Origin: an uncultured Fluviicola sp. | GTDB taxonomy: Bacteria > Bacteroidota > Bacteroidia > Flavobacteriales_D > Crocinitomicaceae | NCBI GenBank assembly: GCA_937919725.1 | Contig: CALFOS010000089.1 | Coordinates: 1-40,163, forward strand | Reading direction: 5' to 3' | DNA length: 40,163 bases | Shown here: piece after piece, positions 1 to 7,234 of the stretch | Position numbering within the stretch: position 1 is the first letter of the stretch | How the letters are laid out: every line of letters starts with the position of its first letter | Translations under genes and position numbers: made by a program | Notes under the pieces: model-generated | Seen by the model: only the letters and a program-made list of their open reading frames with translations | Databases searched by the model: none | What the model was told of the DNA's origin: nothing

Positions 1-341
1 ACTTTTGAAAGTATGAACTTTGTAGTGGTTAAGTTCATTTTGAAATCGTAAGGAATGGTAAAGTACTTTTTTACGATTTTTGGTTGAGGAGACAAAGGAA
101 CTAGATCTAATCGGAAGAATTTGCTCAAGAAATTAGTTGACTCTCTTTCGATTTCCCAGATATGACATCCAATCTCAACTTCTGGAAAGCCATCATGTTT
201 TACTGTTCTTCATGCTCCTCCAGCAAGGTCTTTCTCGTCGATGTTTAATACTGTTTTACCTTGCTTTTTGTGCCAGATCGCTTCAGTAATGGCCAAGGGA
301 CTTGTTCCGAGTATGATGATATTGTAGTAGTCTTCTTGCAT
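1..341 (-). pseudogene. FAD/NAD(P)-binding oxidoreductase-like gene, N-terminal part, interrupted by in-frame TGA and cut by the window edge
   Basis: This is not in the ORF track; I read it by translating the minus strand from an ATG at 341-339, 5 nt after the TonB-receptor stop. The frame starts MQEDYYNIIILGTSPLAITE, a beta strand and glycine loop of Rossmann type, and continues to DEKDLAGGA, where a TGA (212-210) stands. Beyond it the same frame stays open to base 1 with protein-like content (RTVKHDGFPEVEIGCHIWEI and onward). The pattern GGA-W-RT followed by EIGCHIW resembles FAD-binding proteins of the amine oxidase/UDP-galactopyranose mutase type, so TGA most likely replaces TGG (Trp). 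It could be a recent nonsense mutation, a base-call error, or read-through. The C-terminus lies outside the window, and the exact family is uncertain. It was probably co-transcribed with the receptor upstream. Confidence 0.6.
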
Positions 342-346
342 TCTCA

Positions 347-2731
347 CTAAAACGTAATTCGGTATTGGAAAACAGGAAGAAATCCATTTTGATAAACCGT
401 GCGAATTTTCCCCGCGTAGGCGTTGTATTCTTCGTAGAAAATATTATCGCGATCTGTGAAGTTTTGAATATCAAATGCCCATTCCTGTGTGGTGTTTTTA
501 CCGATTAATTTGAATGCGACTCGTGCATTTCCCTTCAAATAATCGGTGTATTGTTGCTCATACGCATTCTCTAAATCTCGAATTTCGGCACCTACTAATT
601 GACTTTGTTCAACTAAGATTTTGCTGTATCTCGCTCCGCCATTCCACGTGAATTTGAGATCGATGCTCAACGCAGATTTAAACTTCGGATCGATTTTCTT
701 GTTTCCAAATCGGAATTCGTAGCCGGCCAAGGCATTAAACGTATGATTTCCATTGAAGGCGGTGTTGCGCCAAACTTTATCGCTTCCTTGGTATTTTGAG
801 TTGAAAAGAGAAGCGGTCACGAGGAAATAAAATCCGTTGTCGAGCGGTTTTTCGAAGGTGATTTCCAATCCGTAGTTGTAGCCAAATCCTTCGTTCACGA
901 GCGTGTCGGGCGTGGCAGTGAGAAAGGTTGCTCCGAAATTGAGCGTGGAATACGTACTGCTCGAATATTCCACGGGAACATCAAACAAATACTGTCCGTA
1001 TGCTTCAACCTTCGTTCGAATGCCGTGCTTGAAGCGTTTTTGATACCCCGCGATGAGGTGATTACTTCGCGTAAATCCAAGTGAGCGGTTTGGCGTGGCA
1101 TACGTTCCGTCGGCGAATTGAACTTGATCGAAGTAGGTTTCGATGGGTGCCATTTGACTGTGCAAACCGTATCCGAAGCTGACGGATTGCTTTTGCTTCA
1201 TTTGGTATTCTAATCCGATGCGTGGTTCGACAGCCCATTGCCAGGCTAAACTCAAAAACTGGGAGTACACACCACTCACGAGCGTGAAATTTTCATTCAA
1301 GCGAAATCGGTGCTGAAAATGGGGACGAATCAAGGTCATCACGCCACTAAAATCGCGGAGATTTCTGAAGTTGTCCGTAATCGGACTGTATAAGGAATCG
1401 GCAAGACTAAGCGCATATACGTCGAGAATAATTCCCGTTTTGATGAGGTGCCGACTCGAAAATTTGTTCTGGTAAACGAATGCTGAAGTTTGTTTGGAGA
1501 TGGAGGAGTTTGCGCGGAAAGTCGTGAAGGGATTCAGTCCGTTTGCGTCGAGCGTGTCATTGCGAATTGCACTCTGAGCGACTTGTACGCCAGCCATCAA
1601 TTCAAAGAACGAATTGGAATTTATTCGTTGCTTGTGGTTTACGCCGACCATGCCCGTGTTGGTCGAAAAGAAAATATCGTTGCCCTGAATTCCCCACAAA
1701 TCGTTGGCTTCTTCGGTGTTTTTCGATAGAATTTCAATGTTGCTCAATCCTCCAATTCCAAAAATCTGCGTCAATCCTTTTTTGTGTGGGAAGTTGAATT
1801 TGAAACTAATGTCTTGGTATTTGGGTAATGCCGTCGTGCCGAATTCGAGTCCAATCCATTGAAGTAGTTCCAAAGTTGAGTAGCGATAATTCACCAAAAA
1901 CGACGATTTCCTTTTCCGAGATATTGGACCTTCAGCCATTCCTTCGATGCCGTTAAATCCGAATTGAGCCATAAATTCGTACTTCTCGTTGTTTCCTTTT
2001 CGCATTTTTAAATCAAAAACTCCCGAAAGTGCGTTGCCGTATTCCGCTGGAAAAGCGCCCGTGAAGAAGTCGGAGTTGGAAAGCACGTTGTTGTTGAGCA
2101 TCGAAACAGGTCCGCCCGTTGTTCCAAATCGCGCAAAGTGATTCGGATTCGGTATGTCGAGTCCTTCCATTCGATACAACACTCCCGAAGGTGAATTTCC
2201 ACGAACAATGATGTCATTTCTCGAATCGTCTGCTCCTTGAACGCCTGCAAAATTCTGCGCCATTCGAGCAACATCGTTGAAACTTCCTGCGTAGCGTTGA
2301 CTTTCTTCCACCGAAAACGACCGTGCGCTCACCGTCGCCAATTGATTCACCGTTGCACCTTTTTCGTTGGCCACAACTTTAACTTCCTCCAAATCGAGCA
2401 CCTCTTCCGTCAACTTTAGTTCGAGCACCAATTCTTTTGCCGACGTCAATTCCAAATTCGAGAGAACGACATTTTCATAGCCGATCATGGTTGCAATTGC
2501 AGTATATCGGCCAACCGGAACATTTTCGAAGCGGAAATTACCATCTTGATCCGTCATCTGTCGCAACGAATCAAGCACACCAAAAACGTACACTTTTGCA
2601 TCAGGAAGGATTGTTTCCGAGTAGCGATCGATTACTTTTCCGCGGATGGTTTGCGAAATCCGAGCATTTTCAGTTTGAGCATGAGTCGAGACGCAGAACG
2701 TTCCGAGAAAAACAAGTAAGAGCCATTTCAT
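347..2731 (-). CDS. TonB-dependent outer-membrane receptor with carboxypeptidase-like N-terminal domain
   Basis: The 794-residue protein begins with a signal peptide (MKWLLLVFLGTFCVSTHAQ). Next comes a carboxypeptidase-regulatory-like beta sandwich (about 28-110: GKVIDRYSETILPDAKVYVFG, then DGNFRFENVPVGRY) and a plug domain (about 125-250) with the typical RNDIIVRGNSPSGVLYRMEG stretch. A long beta-barrel follows, ending in RITF with a terminal Phe as in outer-membrane barrels. It should import a ligand across the outer membrane using TonB energy. There is no adjacent SusD-like partner, so a glycan-importing SusCD pair is unlikely and the substrate cannot be named. At under 800 residues it is shorter than SusC-type receptors (about 1000). 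A TATCTTTG -7 element lies 18 nt upstream. The interrupted flavoprotein-like frame follows 5 nt after its TAG stop. Confidence 0.93.
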   Translation of the reverse strand: MKWLLLVFLGTFCVSTHAQTENARISQTIRGKVIDRYSETILPDAKVYVFGVLDSLRQMTDQDGNFRFENVPVGRYTAIATMIGYENVVLSNLELTSAKELVLELKLTEEVLDLEEVKVVANEKGATVNQLATVSARSFSVEESQRYAGSFNDVARMAQNFAGVQGADDSRNDIIVRGNSPSGVLYRMEGLDIPNPNHFARFGTTGGPVSMLNNNVLSNSDFFTGAFPAEYGNALSGVFDLKMRKGNNEKYEFMAQFGFNGIEGMAEGPISRKRKSSFLVNYRYSTLELLQWIGLEFGTTALPKYQDISFKFNFPHKKGLTQIFGIGGLSNIEILSKNTEEANDLWGIQGNDIFFSTNTGMVGVNHKQRINSNSFFELMAGVQVAQSAIRNDTLDANGLNPFTTFRANSSISKQTSAFVYQNKFSSRHLIKTGIILDVYALSLADSLYSPITDNFRNLRDFSGVMTLIRPHFQHRFRLNENFTLVSGVYSQFLSLAWQWAVEPRIGLEYQMKQKQSVSFGYGLHSQMAPIETYFDQVQFADGTYATPNRSLGFTRSNHLIAGYQKRFKHGIRTKVEAYGQYLFDVPVEYSSSTYSTLNFGATFLTATPDTLVNEGFGYNYGLEITFEKPLDNGFYFLVTASLFNSKYQGSDKVWRNTAFNGNHTFNALAGYEFRFGNKKIDPKFKSALSIDLKFTWNGGARYSKILVEQSQLVGAEIRDLENAYEQQYTDYLKGNARVAFKLIGKNTTQEWAFDIQNFTDRDNIFYEEYNAYAGKIRTVYQNGFLPVFQYRITF

Positions 2732-2748
2732 GAATGCAACAATTTCTG

Positions 2749-2756
2749 CAAAGATA
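2749..2756 (-). promoter_or_regulatory. Bacteroidota -7 promoter element for the TonB-dependent receptor
   Basis: On the minus strand the sequence reads TATCTTTG, a full match to the Bacteroidota -7 consensus TAnnTTTG, and it ends 18 nt before the receptor ATG. No TTTG-like -33 element stands at the usual 20-nt spacing, so the call rests on the -7 box and its position. Confidence 0.5.
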
Positions 2757-2824
2757 AACGTTCCATCGAAACATGCATAATGGATAAAGCGAAGGAATGC
2801 GGTGTAGGATTCTTGGATTATGGC

Positions 2825-2832
2825 TACATTTG
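2825..2832 (+). promoter_or_regulatory. -7 promoter element for gpsA, very close to the start codon
   Basis: TACATTTG matches the TAnnTTTG consensus exactly. It ends only 6 nt before the gpsA ATG at 2839, so transcription would start at or next to the start codon and the mRNA would be leaderless or nearly so. The -33 region is not recognisable. Confidence 0.5.
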
Positions 2833-2838
2833 CAGTAG

Positions 2839-3837
2839 ATGGAAACTGAAAATCGAATTGCGGTAATTGGAGGAGGAAGTTGGGCTACAGCGCTGGTGAA
2901 AATCTTGTGCAACAACGTAGACAAGGTCAACTGGCACATGCGAAACGAAGAGGCGGTGGAGCACATCTTGACCTATCGTCACAACCCAAACTATTTGCAA
3001 TCCGTTGAGTTTAATGTAGATAAACTGAACGTGAGCACTGACCTGGTAGAAATAATCAAAACAGCGAACACGATAATTATAGCAACACCCTCTGCCTTTT
3101 TAACGAAACTTTTTGAGGATTTTCCGATGGATTTGATGAAAGGCAAAGTCGTTTTTTCTGCTGTGAAGGGAATTATTCCGGAGTACAATGCCATTCCAGC
3201 ACGATTTATCCATAAAACATTCGGCACACCTTACGATAATATTGGAATTATTTGCGGACCATGTCATGCCGAGGAAGTAGCACTCGAGCGTTTGTCTTAC
3301 CTCACAATTGCCTGTCAAGACGAGGATATTTCCGAAGAAATGGCCGAATTACTGGCGTGTCGTTACATCAAGACTACTGTTTCCGATGATTTATTCGGCA
3401 CTGAGCTTTCGGCTGTATTGAAAAATGTTTACGCGATCGCTTCGGGCATTTGTTCTGGATTAGGATATGGCGACAATTTTCAATCGGTACTTATTTCCAA
3501 CGCCATCCAAGAGATTGAGAATTTCATTGATGAGGTTAGCCCGATTCACCGTGATGTGAAATCTTCGGCCTACTTGGGCGATTTATTGGTAACAGCATAT
3601 TCGAAATTTTCGCGCAATCGTACTTTCGGCTTCATGATTGGCAAAGGATATTCCGTGAAAACAGCTCAACTCGAAATGGACATGATCGCTGAGGGATATT
3701 ACGCGACCAAAAGCGTGATGGAAATCAAGAAAAAATTCGGGGTCGACATGCCAATCGTTGAAGCAGTAAATAATATTCTCTACGAGAAGATCACGCCTGT
3801 TATCGAAATGCGGATTTTGTCGGATAGGTTGAGTTAA
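2839..3837 (+). CDS. gpsA: NAD(P)-dependent glycerol-3-phosphate dehydrogenase
   Basis: This enzyme reduces dihydroxyacetone phosphate to sn-glycerol 3-phosphate, the backbone of membrane phospholipids, in the cytoplasm. The 332-residue length is normal for GpsA. The N-terminal Rossmann fold shows the nucleotide loop IGGGSWATAL (10-19). The conserved GPCHAEEV lies at about 140-147, and the catalytic lysine region ELSAVLKNVYAIASG places the lysine at residue 195. The C-terminal helical domain carries RNRTFGFMIGKG, matching the substrate-binding part of the family. The start codon is fixed by the METENRIAVIGGG beginning. It is divergent from the TonB receptor and convergent with the FKBP gene, with only 12 nt between the two stops. 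Confidence 0.96.
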   Translation: METENRIAVIGGGSWATALVKILCNNVDKVNWHMRNEEAVEHILTYRHNPNYLQSVEFNVDKLNVSTDLVEIIKTANTIIIATPSAFLTKLFEDFPMDLMKGKVVFSAVKGIIPEYNAIPARFIHKTFGTPYDNIGIICGPCHAEEVALERLSYLTIACQDEDISEEMAELLACRYIKTTVSDDLFGTELSAVLKNVYAIASGICSGLGYGDNFQSVLISNAIQEIENFIDEVSPIHRDVKSSAYLGDLLVTAYSKFSRNRTFGFMIGKGYSVKTAQLEMDMIAEGYYATKSVMEIKKKFGVDMPIVEAVNNILYEKITPVIEMRILSDRLS

Positions 3838-3849
3838 TTCTTACAGCGA

Positions 3850-4302
3850 CTAAAACACTTCAATCAATTCGATATCAAAAATCAACACACTATTCGGGGG
3901 GATTGATCCACTGCCATTTCGACCATAAGCTAAAGACGAAGGAAGGAGTAATTTACCTGTTCCGCCTTCTTTGAAATAAGGAATTCCTTCCGTCCACCCT
4001 TGAATAACGCCCTGTAATGGAAATTCAATTCCCGCGGCACTGCTTTGGTCAAACACCACACCATCCGTAAAATAACCTGAATAGGCGACTTTTACGGTTG
4101 AAGAACTTGAACATCCTGAGCCACTACCTTGTGCATCGATGACATAATAAAGACCAGAACCTGTGGCTGTCGCACTTAAGTTATTGTCCGCTATATATTG
4201 TTGAATAATTGTTTCATCCAAAGCCGCTTGCTTTGCAGCTTTCTTTTTTCCACAAGATGAAAATGCTAGCGATACGAGTAAAATGGGTAAAAAGTACTTC
4301 AT
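3850..4302 (-). CDS. FKBP-type peptidyl-prolyl cis-trans isomerase, lipoprotein
   Basis: The ORF track begins at 4341, but the real start is most likely the ATG at 4302, because MKYFLPILLVSLAFSSC is a complete lipoprotein signal with the lipobox cysteine at residue 17. That gives 150 residues. A short spacer is followed by an FKBP domain: VKVAYSGYFTDGVVFDQS, FPLQGVIQGWTEGIPYFKEGGTGKLLLPSSLAYG and PPNSVLIFDIELIEV, the standard order of FKBP active-site strands. It should catalyse proline isomerisation during folding of envelope proteins. It lies 45 nt downstream of dxs on the same strand and may be co-transcribed. The extra CSSSS stretch before the first FKBP strand is a small oddity. Mip/FkpA-type dimerisation helices are absent. 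Confidence 0.93.
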   Translation of the reverse strand: MKYFLPILLVSLAFSSCGKKKAAKQAALDETIIQQYIADNNLSATATGSGLYYVIDAQGSGSGCSSSSTVKVAYSGYFTDGVVFDQSSAAGIEFPLQGVIQGWTEGIPYFKEGGTGKLLLPSSLAYGRNGSGSIPPNSVLIFDIELIEVF

Positions 4303-4347
4303 TGTTTTATAAATACGCGGGATGAGCTTTTCGAAGCCCAATTGACC

Positions 4348-6300
4348 CTAAAGATTCGCGGCTTTCTCAACCCCCTCAACCCCCAAATTCAACATATGCT
4401 TAATCGTTGCAACAATCGCAGCTTGATCGTACCTACAATCTGCCCACAATTCTTCTTGCGTTCCGTGGTGGACATATTCGTCTGGTATTCCTAAGCGAAC
4501 GACTTCTGCGGAGTATTTTTGATCGACCATAAATTCGATGACAGCAGAACCAAATCCGCCCATCAAACAACCATCTTCAACAGTGATTACTTTGTCGAAT
4601 TTCGCGAAGATTTCGTGCAACATCATTTCGTCTAGTGGTTTCACAAAACGCATGTCGTAGTGTGCAACCGAGGCTCCTGAAGATTTCAATTCCTCGATGG
4701 CCGCCTGTGCAAAATTCCCAGGGTGACCAAGCGTTAAAATCGCCAAGTCGTTTCCGGAAGACACTTTTCGTCCCGTTCCAACTTTAATTTTTTGAAGCGG
4801 GGTTTTCCATTCCGTCATCGTTCCATTTCCTCTCGGGTAACGAATCGAGAAAGGCCCCATATTTTCGTGCTGTGCCGTGAACATCAAATTGCGCAATTCT
4901 GCTTCGTTCATCGGTGCGCTCACGACCATGTTCGGAATGCACCGCATGTACGCAAGGTCGTATGCTCCGTGATGCGTAGCGCCATCGGCACCCACAACAC
5001 CCGCTCGATCCAGACAGAAAACAACGCTCAAATTTTGAATCGCAACATCGTGCAATACTTGGTCGAATGCGCGTTGCATAAACGACGAATAAATATTACA
5101 AAACGGAATCATACCTTGCGTCGCCAATCCAGCGGAAAAAGTCACCGCATGTTGCTCAGCAATTCCAACATCAAATGTTCGTTCTGGCATTGCCTCCATC
5201 ATAATGTTGAGAGAACAACCCGATGGCATCGCAGGCGTAACACCCATGATTTTGTCATTTTTCTCGGCCAACTCCACAATGGTATGACCAAAAACATCCT
5301 GGTATTTGGGTGGTTGCGGCGATTTTGGAACCACCTTTACAATCTCACCCGTATCTTTATTGAACACGCCTGGGGCATGCCATTTCGTTGGATTTCCTTC
5401 TTCCGAAAATTTATATCCAGCACCTTTTCGCGTAATGCAATGCAAAATTTTGGGGCCAGGAATGTTTTTCAAATCTTCCATCACCTTCGCTAAACCGATC
5501 ACATCATGACCATCAACAGGGCCGAAATAGCGGAAATTCAACGATTCGAATAAATTGCTTTGTTTTAAAAGGGAACCTTTAAGCGCATTTGAAATTTTTG
5601 AAGCAATCGTTTGTGCGTCTGGTCCGAACTTCGAAATTTTCCCGAGTAATTTCCAAACATCGTCTTTTACTTTATTGTATGTCTGTGACGTCGTGATATC
5701 CGTTAAATATTCTTTTAAGGCTCCTACATTCGGGTCAATCGACATGCAATTATCATTCAACACAACCAATAAATTGGCTTCTTTCTCGTAACCTGCATGA
5801 TTCATTCCTTCGAACGCCAATCCTGCTGTCATTGCACCATCACCAATTACGGCTATGTGCTGACGGTCTTTTTCACCCTTGTAATTATTCGCTACAGCCA
5901 TCCCAAGTGCCGCCGAAATTGAAGTAGAGGAATGTCCAACACCAAAGGTATCGTACGTGCTTTCAGAACGTTTTGGAAAACCGGAAATTCCGCCTTTCAA
6001 GCGATTGCTTGGAAAACTATCTTTTCGTCCCGTAAGAATTTTGTGACCGTAAGCCTGATGTCCAACGTCCCAAACCAGTTGATCGTATGGTGTGTTGAAA
6101 ACGTAGTGAAGTGCCACAGTGAGCTCAATCACCCCCAAACTAGCACCAAAGTGGCTGTTCCCAATTTCGGAAATTACATCAACAATGTACTGACGCACCT
6201 CTTGAGAAACTTGAGGCAAGTCATCCAATTCAAACTTCTCGCGCAAATCTTCGGGAAGATCTATTTGAGAAAGAAACGGTCCTGTTTGATATTTTTTCAT
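4348..6300 (-). CDS. dxs: 1-deoxy-D-xylulose-5-phosphate synthase
   Basis: Dxs condenses pyruvate and glyceraldehyde 3-phosphate with thiamine diphosphate, the first step of the MEP isoprenoid pathway. The start is set at the ATG at 6300 (MKKYQTGPFL) rather than the ORF-track 6318, because the promoter and upstream spacing fit it; this gives 650 residues, normal for the family. Visible landmarks are GNSHFGASLGVIELTVALHY with the catalytic His near residue 50, WDVGHQAYGHKILTGR, the thiamine-diphosphate motif GDGAMTAG (153-160) with LNDN about 30 residues later, and the transketolase pyrimidine domain with GIAEQHAVTFSAGLA and CLDRAGVVGADGATHHGAYD. A consensus promoter lies just upstream. The FKBP gene follows. 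Confidence 0.97.
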   Translation of the reverse strand: MKKYQTGPFLSQIDLPEDLREKFELDDLPQVSQEVRQYIVDVISEIGNSHFGASLGVIELTVALHYVFNTPYDQLVWDVGHQAYGHKILTGRKDSFPSNRLKGGISGFPKRSESTYDTFGVGHSSTSISAALGMAVANNYKGEKDRQHIAVIGDGAMTAGLAFEGMNHAGYEKEANLLVVLNDNCMSIDPNVGALKEYLTDITTSQTYNKVKDDVWKLLGKISKFGPDAQTIASKISNALKGSLLKQSNLFESLNFRYFGPVDGHDVIGLAKVMEDLKNIPGPKILHCITRKGAGYKFSEEGNPTKWHAPGVFNKDTGEIVKVVPKSPQPPKYQDVFGHTIVELAEKNDKIMGVTPAMPSGCSLNIMMEAMPERTFDVGIAEQHAVTFSAGLATQGMIPFCNIYSSFMQRAFDQVLHDVAIQNLSVVFCLDRAGVVGADGATHHGAYDLAYMRCIPNMVVSAPMNEAELRNLMFTAQHENMGPFSIRYPRGNGTMTEWKTPLQKIKVGTGRKVSSGNDLAILTLGHPGNFAQAAIEELKSSGASVAHYDMRFVKPLDEMMLHEIFAKFDKVITVEDGCLMGGFGSAVIEFMVDQKYSAEVVRLGIPDEYVHHGTQEELWADCRYDQAAIVATIKHMLNLGVEGVEKAANL

Positions 6301-6315
6301 AAACGTTAAACAAAA

Positions 6316-6347
6316 CAAATGTAAACCTTCATGATGGCATGAACAAA
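6316..6347 (-). promoter_or_regulatory. Bacteroidota-type promoter for dxs
   Basis: On the minus strand a TTTG (-33) is followed by 20 nt and then TACATTTG (-7), which matches the Bacteroidota sigma-factor consensus TTTG-N~20-TAnnTTTG. The -7 box ends 15 nt before the dxs start at 6300. A second TACATTTG copy lies further upstream at 6375-6368 but lacks a matching -33 box. Confidence 0.72.
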
Positions 6348-6410
6348 TTTTCCGCTTGTTTATTTCACAAATGTACGAATTTAACGAATGTTAAGGCTTG
6401 AGATATGCGC

Positions 6411-7139
6411 TTATTTCATCGCCAACAAATGAAACTCATGCGCCCATTTTTTCAGCTTTCGCTGCTCAGCTTTCGACAACATTGGGTCGGTATTTTTCGT
6501 TTTCGTCACGTCCAAGCCAAACAATTCCTCGTAAAACAAACAAGCCGTCACGAAGGTCCCTTTCCGATTTGGATGTGCACCATCTCCATCATACAAGTTG
6601 GTTTTCTCACGCAGTTTCTTCCACAGCATTCCAACGGGAACTACCTTCGCATTTATTTTTGCCGACACTTTTTGATATTCGGTCAAGAGCGAATCTTCCA
6701 TGCCCGGTGCATCTCTATAATTCCAAGTCGAGTAGAGGTAAATTTGTGCATTCTTGTTCACCTTTCGGATTTCCTTCGCCCAGCGCTTGACGTATTTTTG
6801 AAACTCTCTTTTTTCGCTAATCGGGCCGATACTGTATTCTTGCAAAATCACTTTGTCCCACTTTTTGGAACTAAAAATTTGTCGAGTTTCGGCATCTTTC
6901 CAATGCGTCTGCAAATGATATTTTCCTTGCGTTGCGCGACGAATGAACCTGTCTTTCGGATGCTTAGTTCCTGCCATGAGATAATCCAAATGCTTATCGA
7001 TTCCACCGTTACGGTAGGTGTAGCTGTTACCAATAAACAAGATGTTTTCGGTCTTAGACTCATGTAAATACTCAACTGAACTGACATCAGAACAGGCGAT
7101 AAAAAGAAGAAAGATGATCGATGTAATCAAAAATTTCAT
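6411..7139 (-). CDS. SGNH/GDSL-type hydrolase, predicted lipoprotein
   Basis: The ORF track starts at a TTG (7145), but the ATG at 7139 gives a clean lipoprotein signal, MKFLITSIIFLLFIAC, with the cysteine at residue 16, and a 242-residue protein. The mature part opens with ILFIGNSYTYRNGG, the block I of SGNH hydrolases with nucleophile Ser39. It contains KVILQEYS in the middle and ends with DGAHPNRKGTFVTACLFYEELFG, which holds the catalytic Asp-x-x-His of block V. These enzymes are esterases or deacetylases; the substrate cannot be told from sequence. Location should be the periplasmic or outer face of the envelope. It precedes dxs by 110 nt on the same strand, but dxs has its own promoter, so an operon is not required. 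Confidence 0.85.
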   Translation of the reverse strand: MKFLITSIIFLLFIACSDVSSVEYLHESKTENILFIGNSYTYRNGGIDKHLDYLMAGTKHPKDRFIRRATQGKYHLQTHWKDAETRQIFSSKKWDKVILQEYSIGPISEKREFQKYVKRWAKEIRKVNKNAQIYLYSTWNYRDAPGMEDSLLTEYQKVSAKINAKVVPVGMLWKKLREKTNLYDGDGAHPNRKGTFVTACLFYEELFGLDVTKTKNTDPMLSKAEQRKLKKWAHEFHLLAMK

Positions 7140-7234
7140 AGACAAATATACTACATCGGAGCGATTTTTGTATGGAATGTTGAACCTGATAACATCTTAA
7201 CTGTACAGCTAATCAAATCAATAAACTATCTATT

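Noticed and set aside
210-212. TGA as selenocysteine or as general UGA-to-Trp recoding
   Set aside because: The position fits Trp, not Cys/Sec, and no selenocysteine hairpin is evident downstream. General recoding is unlikely because the intact genes encode Trp with TGG and have no internal TGA.
2851-2900. Glycine-rich repeat in gpsA considered as a repeat element
   Set aside because: It is the nucleotide-binding GGGSWATA loop of the enzyme.
4792-5493. 233-aa plus-strand ORF
   Set aside because: It lies wholly antisense inside dxs, whose protein sequence is unmistakable; the translated frame is rich in His/Arg/Cys and has no family-like features.
6405-7067. 220-aa plus-strand ORF
   Set aside because: Overlaps the SGNH hydrolase gene on the opposite strand; the hydrolase has a lipobox and catalytic motifs, this frame has none.
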